Of a DNA stretch of 64,000 nucleotides, positions 38,515-47,200 are shown one piece after another. How positions within the stretch are numbered: the stretch's first letter is position 1; each line of letters starts with the position of its first letter. Origin of the DNA: Diadema setosum (Eukaryota > Echinodermata > Echinoidea > Diadematoida > Diadematidae); the NCBI RefSeq assembly GCF_964275005.1, contig NC_092693.1:21596335-21660334 (forward strand), read 5' to 3'. The notes under the pieces were generated by a model that had not been told where the DNA came from, searched no databases, and saw nothing but the letters and a program-made list of their open reading frames with translations. The position numbers and the translations under genes were made by a program.

Positions 38515-40024
38515 CATGCGTGCTAAACTGACTGCAAAAGATGTTAAATTGATTGCCAAAAAATGAATTGGAATTAACGAGAGCAGCATGTCCGTGATCA
38601 CGTGACTATATCATTCTAAACTGAATGAGCGAATAACCAAATGGTGCTTGTTTTACGAATTTCAATTGAAAAAGTGTTAATTAGAATGAGGCTAAAGGTA
38701 ATTTGAATGCTCCAAAATTAATTTGAATGAAGAGATCATAAAATTGAACTACCGAGCATGTCATCTATGGTATATTTTGCTAAATTGAATGCAGCAATTA
38801 GGAATTGGACTGACAAAAGTGCGAAATTGGCCGGGAAAACCTTTATAGTTGATAGAAGAACACTTCCTATTTTGAAACCACAATCATCAATTCTCACGCA
38901 GGCGTTTCGATTCTATTCATTTTTCCTGAAAAAAAAAAGATGACAAAGACTGATCACTACTGTTTGTGGTACAAAAAATGCATTCAGTTGTATTCATTCA
39001 TTTTATCCGTTTTCAGTAGCTATTTTTGACGCATTCGTTATCAGTTTTTACGGCTTCACTATCGCTCAGTCAAGTAGGATATCAGTGCCCAAAGTTACAG
39101 ATTTTGTAAATCACAAATTTTCATGGAGATCAAAGCGCCTGCACAAAGATTGATTATCATTGTGTCAAATAAAATTTGAGGTGTTCTTTCTATTGAATAA
39201 TGTAACGATTTCATTCAGTCGCTCATATCTTTTTAAATAAGAGACAGTTGTAGCACTCTGTCTGCCGGGACACCATGTATGATATAATAGGTTCGTTCAT
39301 ATGCATTCGATATTTGCAGTGGATGTGAAGAATAGCAAATCTAAGTTTGATGTCTCATAAAAAAAAAAAAAAAATGTTACACCGCCACGCTTCGTAAGTG
39401 CATTACATATAGGTGGGCTGAAATTAATTTGGTTTAAAATGAAACATAGGCCTATATGCCCATAAATGCACCATTATATAGAGTTGAAAAAAAAATGACT
39501 ATTCTACAACCCTAATGAGTCGTGTTATCTTTGTCATTATTGTTCTCATTACTAAAGAATGAAAGAGTGAATGAAAAATATGTATGTAGTCATTGATAAA
39601 GTATAGGCCCAATAGTGTGTAAAAGAAAATATATGTATCATTAATTTCTAAATTCATGAAGTGTGCTGAATATTATGTGGAACAGAGTACATTATTATGA
39701 AAATAAAACAATATAACATTTTACACTATAGCAAGATGAAAATCTTGGTTGTTTATTTTTTTGTCAACTCAGCCAATCGATATCAAGGTGGACTTCAAGC
39801 AATGTACATACAACTCTCAAGAAAAAAGAAAAACCTTATTAAGCGAAGCAAAAGTGTAACATCTACGTAAATAAAAGTAAAGTAAGTCACTGAGCATTTA
39901 TGAATCTATGTTACAACTACTGTTTTAACACGTCAGCGTAAGAAATAAATTTTATATCAACGTAACCAACTTCAACTTTGAAACAGACAAGCTAGCAAAA
40001 GAATTCAAGAAACATTTCTCAGTT

Positions 40025-40253
40025 TATAAGTAAAGTAGATAATCTAGAAAATTTCCTTTCACGTTACAGTCATATTGCCAGAATACCGAATTTTTCTCAG
40101 TTTCAGTTGTGTTTCCTTTCTTTCTTCTGGTATTTTTGGCTGGAGAGTCTAATTCTACCATGTCTGCTGTTTAGGGTTTGTTGTCTTTTCTCTCTTCGTG
40201 GCCCTTTTCTTTTTCTTCAGTGGGCCAGGAGTGGCTGAAGATACTGACGACAT
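40025..40253 (-). pseudogene. Possible decayed transposase N-terminus
   Basis: On the minus strand from 40253 a frame reads MSSVSSATPGPLKKKKRATK with a strong basic, nuclear-localisation-like cluster, and stops after 32 codons. A second, overlapping frame from about 40161 reads MVELDSPAKNTRRKKGNTTE and continues to SVFWQYDCNVKGNF. The change of frame between two lysine-rich stretches suggests a degraded single gene start. No domain is certain, and a BED-like start is only a guess. Confidence 0.25.
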
Positions 40254-40936
40254 TTAACTTTTTAACGTGACCAAGGACTGCATATATTTTTTTTTAATAC
40301 CTGAACAATAAATGAGTGCTAAGAAAGTACGTCTGCACCTGCTGCAACCACTGTCAAAAAGTGCTCGGTATTTGATCGAGTGCCGGTCGAAGCATGATCG
40401 AGTTTAGTCGAGTATCAATCGATAGCAGTCCTGTATTGGTCGTGTAGCTGTCGAGTTATTCATGAAACTGATGAATCCTGGCTCGAGATGATCTGAAATC
40501 AATCGTGTAGCATTCGAGTATAACTCGAGATGATCGGGAACTGAGCTCGGGGAAAAATCCGTCCCGACCACACTAGATTTCTATACGACCGATTCCCGAT
40601 CGGCTTGATCTCTTCTCGATCACTACCCGAGCTGTTGGTGTTCGGGCTTCCTACTCGAATATTTTGGACATGTCCAAAATTATCGTGAAGGAAGCAGGAG
40701 CGATGCCGATGAAGGTAGATCGACCCCGAATACCAATGCCGAGCGAGCCCGACCAGGCTAAAAAAGCTTGATCGGGATTGATCGAGTTGATCTGATCGGC
40801 AGTGGGAACGCACCATAGGTGTTCATATCATGTTCATACTCCTTTGCTACAATTTTCGCGGTAAATGTTTTTACACTACTAATAACTGATTTTACTCAAC
40901 TCTTCTCTTTCAAAATATCAATTCAAAACATATAGG

Positions 40937-41227
40937 CATGGGTTTTAAACTCGGAACGTGACGTCACACAATCTCGTCGAGTTGACCCGTTCTACGATCA
41001 CGAGCGGAGCGTTTACGAGTATCGACGCAAGATGGAATTCCAGCAAGATATCAAACTGCAGGTGCGCAATGCTTCCATCAGCGAGGTGGTCCCCGACCTC
41101 CCTGCTGCCGTGAAGTCGGGCTCGCAACTCGGAAGGAGAGTGGTGCGTACGTTGGTATCCATCACCATAACTGGGATGATAGCAAGTCTTGCTGTTGTCG
41201 CTGTTGTTCTCTTTGTACACTTGCATG
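40937..41227 (+). CDS. Exon: cytoplasmic tail and transmembrane helix
   Basis: The frame from ATG 41032 (context AAGATGG, a good Kozak match) reads MEFQQDIKLQVRNASISEVV, then QLGRRVVR and the helix LVSITITGMIASLAVVAVVL. Positive charges before the helix predict type II topology. The frame stays open upstream to 40937 with protein-like sequence (VDPFYDHERSVYEYRRK), and a TATAG acceptor precedes it, so this may be an internal exon with an earlier start. The donor GTGAGT at 41228 is ideal. A palindromic CRE (TGACGTCA, 40959-40966) lies in the upstream part and offers the alternative that this is the promoter and 5' UTR. Confidence 0.75.
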
Positions 41228-44200
41228 GTGAGTAACGTTCACAGGAAGCAAAATTATTTATACATTATACGAAATTATTTGTTTAATATACATACCATTC
41301 GATTTCTAAACGTGTAACTTATGTTGGTCATTACAAGGGGGCTTCCAAAATAATAAGAAATGATGATCCAATAGGTTATGCAATGAGTCAGAGGCATTGC
41401 TATGTCTGGGCATAAATCAACTGTTGGTAGGCATACTGAAGCCCCCTCATCCCCCCCCCCCCTCCAGTTAAGGCTGAATATAGACAAAAACATCAAACAA
41501 AAAACGCACCCAAATCAAACAGGTCTATATACGAACGTATCAGTATTTTACATGAAATTATTCAAACTAAAAAAAAAAAAAAGACATGGTAATGTGTACA
41601 GTTACCCGAGGTCTGGAACCAACAGTTTTTCAGATGGATGCAAATAAGAAGAATAACTTCGTAGCATTTCCAAGGTCAGCTATACGTACTATGTGTCATG
41701 AATGCGTCAACTACTAAACATACCCGAATGCCAGATTTTACAGGCAGTCTACGGCCACCGGACGTGACAGAGGCCTCCTCTACTGATGCGGAGATACTTT
41801 TGATTAGTTCCGATGTAACGATGGCCACCGCAACACCGCCCGTAACTACTCAGACCTGGACAACAAAGACACCTACATTCATGCAATATCCAAGAACTCA
41901 ACCAGCGCTCTCCGGTAAGACAAGAAACTCGACAATTCAAAAAAAAAATGAGGAAAAATGTCATATCAAGTGAGGGGCATTATCAATCAACCAACTAAAG
42001 AAGAATAATGCCGGGTTTTTTTTTTTTTTTTTCAAGGACTGCCCAGAAGGATACATGATATTCCCAGTGTAAGAAAATATAAAGTCAGAATCAATTCAGA
42101 AATTATGCTGATAATGTAAAAAAAAAAGATTGATAGAAACATGAATATGATTATCATAATGACGAGAGAAATATATTGTGAATAACCATATTGGCTATAA
42201 ATATGTCTATAGTACATCATAGAAAATGTAAACATCTGAATGAATATACAAGTGGCAGAATAGTTTCGAGTTGGTACACCGACATTTTCCCGCTGAGTGC
42301 AGTCAATCTCTCCCCCATTTTGATCCGAAACATGTGGCCTCTTCGTATATACCACAACTGACTGACAGTGGCGACACCTTCGGCTCTGATGGACTCATCG
42401 GCAACAACCCCGACACCGCTTGGTAGCAGTTCCGAATCGTGGTCGACAACCGATTCATCGTTTGATACGCAGCTGCCGCGAATTCAAGAAGGTGACTGAA
42501 TTAATCAGAATTTGTTCATATTTGAATCATATTCAAATATTTTGCATAGAAATAGGATGTACAGAAATGGAGATAATTATGTTTTGCAGGAGAGCCCTGC
42601 TGGTTGTATTTAGTACATGGGGAAATACATTTAATCGAAAGAATTCCATTAGAAGCAGTGAGAAAAAAAAATGTACAGTAACAACCAAAATCATTATCGG
42701 GTTAAGGTGTACTTTCATCAATCATTTGAAGTGCATGCTCGTCTTAATTCAAAGAATGATAAGTCTTCATTGTTATGACCATGATGACATAACTCATTCC
42801 AGCGCAGTCCTTGTTTCTTCATGATTTTCTTCTCTAATGCTTCACGATATCTAATGATTTAAAGAAGTGTTGGACATGAAAGAAGCAATGCTTTCTAATG
42901 TCTTAAAATTATATTTTTCCCAGGAACCATGTCATAAGTCACATAATATATAATTGTAATTTTATGTTTAGCAGGTTTATTGTGTTTATTTTTATTAAAT
43001 TTTCCATCGCAAATTATCGTCCACGACGGAGCAATGACGTAACGCTGAGATGGGTCGATGAATCCATAAGTATAATCACATATATGGATAAATCAATGGA
43101 ATATAACATAATAAAGAAACATATGATATTTGCGCTGTCGGTCAAATTACAGTGGGAGAGATTGCAAAGTCAAATCACCGTTAAAGGAGAAAGAAGATTC
43201 CAAAATTAATGTCACAGACGCAATAAACCGCGTATAGACCTACTTGTTTGATTCTTTGTTTGTTAGTTAGTTAGTAAGCTATGGGTTTCTCATTGATTAG
43301 GCTGCCTTGAGATCCCGGTTGCAGTGTGCCAGGACTTGCTACCGTACAACGCATCTTTCTTCCCGAACCGATTCAATCTGGGCGAAACGATAACGCAGGG
43401 CACACAGCTATACCACCAGCTAGTCGGCGACGTGCTCCGCGATTGTCGCACCGAGGTTGTGGAGCGGCTGCTGTGCCGTATCTTCTTCCCCCCGCGCATC
43501 GGTTCTCGGAACTTCGACGACTTTCACCCGCTCCCGTGTCGCTCGCTCTGCGAGGACGTCCTGTCACGTTGTGTCGTGAATACCTCGTCCTCGTCCTCCT
43601 CCTCGATCAGGATTTGGGGAAATCTCTGTACTCCCATGCCAGAGTCTCAAAATGAGAGCATCTGCTTTCGTAACACGTCCACCTCACCACTTGGTAATTT
43701 CTTGCCAAGCGTCATTATCATCATGTTTGCAGATCAGTAACGAGAATCTTACGTGATCATGCTCTTTCACATCTACAGTATAGTTACTTATGTAGTATAT
43801 ACCTGACATGCCAGTAGGCCTATGCCTCATTGACCATGATGTGAGAGTGACATAGCATAAGAAGCATAAGAACTGATCAATTGTTTGAAATGTGAAAGAC
43901 ATTTGTTACATATTAGGAATATCCACAAAAAAAAGTACAAAAGGTATATGTGTGACGTTCAAATTCTTATAAATCAGAAACTGGACTTGAAACTTACGTC
44001 GTGCGACGTTTGTAAGAATTTGGAGGATACACTTCGTCTATAATTATGAATTATAATCAATATCAGTTTATGTGTGACGTTGTTTGAAGAAATGCACCAT
44101 ATGGGAAAATAATGTACTTTTGCAATGGGTGAAAGCAGAGACTATTAAAAAAGTTGCCTGAAGGAGAAAAAAAAAAAACCATCAATTTTGCTGTAAATTG

Positions 44201-47200
44201 AAAACGTTATGATATCACTCCTACAACTTCAGAAATCTTCCAGAGCATAGCTTTTATCGTAAACTTAATCGTGAAGTATGTGGACAATTATTCTATCCTT
44301 GCCTTCTTGTGTGTATGATTACTTTTCTTACTATAATTATCTTGTCTCACCTCAGCAGCAGATCAGCACTCTCCGTGTTCGTCCGTTACGTGTGAAAATG
44401 GCGGGATTTGTTTCCATGTCAACGGCAGAGCCATTTGTCGATGTCAGAGACAATTTTATGGCATCCGTTGTCAGGAAGGTATATATTATCATTTACGTGT
44501 TGACATCAGACATAATTGACATTAAACGACTCGATCACTGTCAATCTGGAAAACCATGTAGAAGATCAACGGTTTATTAAAAAAAAATGTAATTTTCATA
44601 AAATGTCAGTAGCTACGATTTGGTAAAAGTCAAAATCATATAGAAAATATAATTATATATCAGGAATGTGTATAACCCGCTGACATGACATTTAAAATAA
44701 GACACTACTCGAGTGTTTTTTTAATGGTCGTTACTTTGTATTTCCTTGATTTTTTGGACCAAATTATTGGGTCTTTCCAATGCATTTGGTTAACAACCTG
44801 GGGAAAGCGTATATGCAAGCTCGTCGTTAATATTCTGTTATTCATTGAATTCACTTTCCTTTCTTATATGTTGTGTTTATTCTCTTTATACTCTTTCGTC
44901 TGCTTGATTTAGGGGCATCTTCCCACGATTTGTCCCCTTGTCCTCATTATATTCATCCACTATCGATCGCCTCTTCCCACCATGTTTTTTTTTTCCTTGT
45001 CCGTAGAATATGACGAACCCTGTGATGATCACCCCTGTCTTAATGGAGGGACCTGTGAGAGCCATCGGCTTGTCTTCGGCTCGGCAGCCGTGCTCTGCCT
45101 GTGCCAACTAGGCTATGAGGGCATCCATTGCGAACGCGGTAAATGACACGTGTGCTCATAGGCGTTTCAGGGAACACTACACCTATTCACACAGATAACC
45201 CAATAAAATGCGTTCATATCTCTTTTCCATCCAAATATGAGCTAACCAGAGAGCTTCGTAGACATACCAGTTCTGTTTTTAAAAATCTTGCAATTCCATT
45301 TGACAAGCATTCGTTGTTGCCAAGTCAGTTAAACATAACTTTCATAACAGTAAAAAAAAAAAAGAGAGAGAAAGGAAAACAGAATTGAAATGAGATGTGC
45401 AAAATCTTTAAGTTGCGATCAATTCTGATTGAGATAGCTTCTTGTTTGTCTTTTTGTCGTGTGGTTGCTGTCGTTGTTTATTAGTTTGTGTTGTTCTCCT
45501 TCCGTCCTATTGTCGCTGCTGGTTATGGACTGATTATGGCAAGAATCATTCTCGAAAAAAAAAAATGAGATGGCACGATGAAAGAGTTCGAACTGAAAAC
45601 AGCAACCATGGCAACAGCAACTGACTATTACACACGCGCGTTGCGCTCTGATATGCAAATGACGGTTACAGCCCATTATTCCGAAGGTTCGTTATTCCGA
45701 AGGCTCTTCAGTCCGAAGATTCCTTATTCCGAATAAGGTTCGTTTTTCCGAATTTCATTTTCGGATGAACAAATCTTCGGAATAACGAACCTTCGGAATA
45801 ACGCCACAAATGTTCGGATTAACGAACCTCTGGGTATAGGGAATTTGCGTGTTCGGATTAACGAACCTTCGGAATAACGAACCATAGGAATATCGAACCT
45901 TCGGAATAACGAACAGCACCCGCAAAGGACACATCACTCGCGAAGGATCATCCAGTACGCAGAAGTCGAATAGTGTAATAAATATATTCACTTCTAATTG
46001 AGTGGTACATCAATAAGATACAGCTACTATCTTTAAATCTCATAAAATATTTCTGTATCAGTGTTGCATCCATGCAAATGCTATTTAAACAATGTCCGAG
46101 CCTAAAGACATGGGAATGAATGATAAGAACTGATCAATTATATTTAAAGGACAAGTCCACCTTCATATACACGTGGATTGAGTGAATGCAGCAATGTAGA
46201 ACACATCAGTGAAAGTTTGGGGAAAATCGGACAATCCGGACAATAAAAAGTTATGAATTTTTAAAGTATCTGCATAGTCACTGCTGGATGAGAAGACTAT
46301 AGAGTGTATGATGTCACATGCGTACAACGATACTAGGAAAATATAAAGAGAATTTCACAAAATTTTACTTTTTGAAAAAGGTGCACATTTCTCCGACTTG
46401 TCACTGACGTATGTTAGTCACTGACGTATGCTAAGGGTAATATTATTCCTCCTTGCCTTCTGAAAGAGGGAAGTCAAGTGTTCTGTTAGTATGCGAGAAA
46501 AGTGAAAATATCTTTAATTTTCCTTGTACTTTCTTTATATCGTTGCACTCATGTGACATCACAAGCTGTAGTAGTCTTCGCATCCAGCAGTGACTAAGCA
46601 GAAACTTCAAAAATTCATGACTTTTAAACGGATTGTCCGATTTTCCTCAAACTTTTGCTGATGTGTTTTATTGATATTGCTGCATTCACTCAATCCACAT
46701 GTCTATGAAGGTGAACTTGTCCTTTAACTTTTTCCTGCGTTGACAGCCTATCTGTATATTGTACGTCTTTTAACCTACAGGATTATCAAACATCGACAGC
46801 ACTTCGCCACAACCGTCTTTACCTACAAACGGTGAGCATCACGTCAAGTCAGTAGGTTTTTTTTTTTTCTATATCTGTAATTTTTATACAATTATCAAAA
46901 TAAGGTATCGTAATGTAATTTAGTCCCGATATCTCTCTAAATTAAATGAAACGTTCATCTTGTGGAATTTGTGTTATAGTTCTTCCAGCTATAGTTTTTA
47001 AAGAGCATCGAGAAGAAAAAGAGATACGGAGAACGAGGAGAGAGAGAGAGAGAGGGAGGGGGGGAGCAGAGAGAGAGTATGTGTGTGTGTGTGTGTGTCG
47101 GGGGTTGGTGGGGATGGAGATCTGATTTGAAGAACAAAGAAGGATAGTTATAAATGGTATGATAGATATTGGTAGGGTTTAATAGTTAGGATAGATGTAG

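Larger units (their letters stand above)
35066..38842. mobile_element. Inner foldback-type transposon (copy B)
   Basis: The left end AGGTTTTACCGGCCAATTTC and right end GAAATTGGCCGGGAAAACCT are inverted repeats that continue inward for about 37 bp with one mismatch. Each end is followed inward by a series of short words: CATTCAAATT/CATTCAATTT on the left, AATTTGAATG/AAATTGAATG-like words in the opposite orientation on the right. These look like multiple transposase-binding sites. Between them lies a helix-turn-helix frame. Without the nested inserts the element is about 1.2 kb. The same left end occurs in copy A at 33396. Confidence 0.75.
34639..39634. repeat. Tandem duplication unit, copy B, with insertions
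   Basis: The same unit as copy A, expanded to 4996 bp by extra segments at 35681-36184 (retroposon), 36406-38518 (LTR-like fossil plus one duplicated CATG) and 38777-39498 (right end of the inner transposon plus adjoining sequence, absent from copy A). Removing these leaves about the length of copy A. The residual similarity is very high, so the duplication is recent. Confidence 0.9.
32910..40808. mobile_element. Large nested DNA transposon with GATC-rich arms
   Basis: The left end CCACTGCCGATCAGATCAAC (32910 on) continues to a 28-bp perfect match with the reverse complement of the right end near 40779-40806. Both ends sit in arms of 300-450 bp packed with CGATC/TCGATC words (32910-33250 and 40360-40808). 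The interior holds a tandem duplication (32943-34638 and 34639-39634), an inner transposon and later insertions. No clear target-site duplication was found. A short HTH peptide belongs to the inner element, and a degenerate minus-strand frame at about 40253-40025 may be an old transposase start. Confidence 0.75.
41228..43300 (+). other. Introns of the Fz-EGF gene, 5' part
   Basis: Three introns (41228-41743, 41915-42368, 42492-43300) with A- and T-homopolymers but no recognised mobile element or extra exon. Confidence 0.6.
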
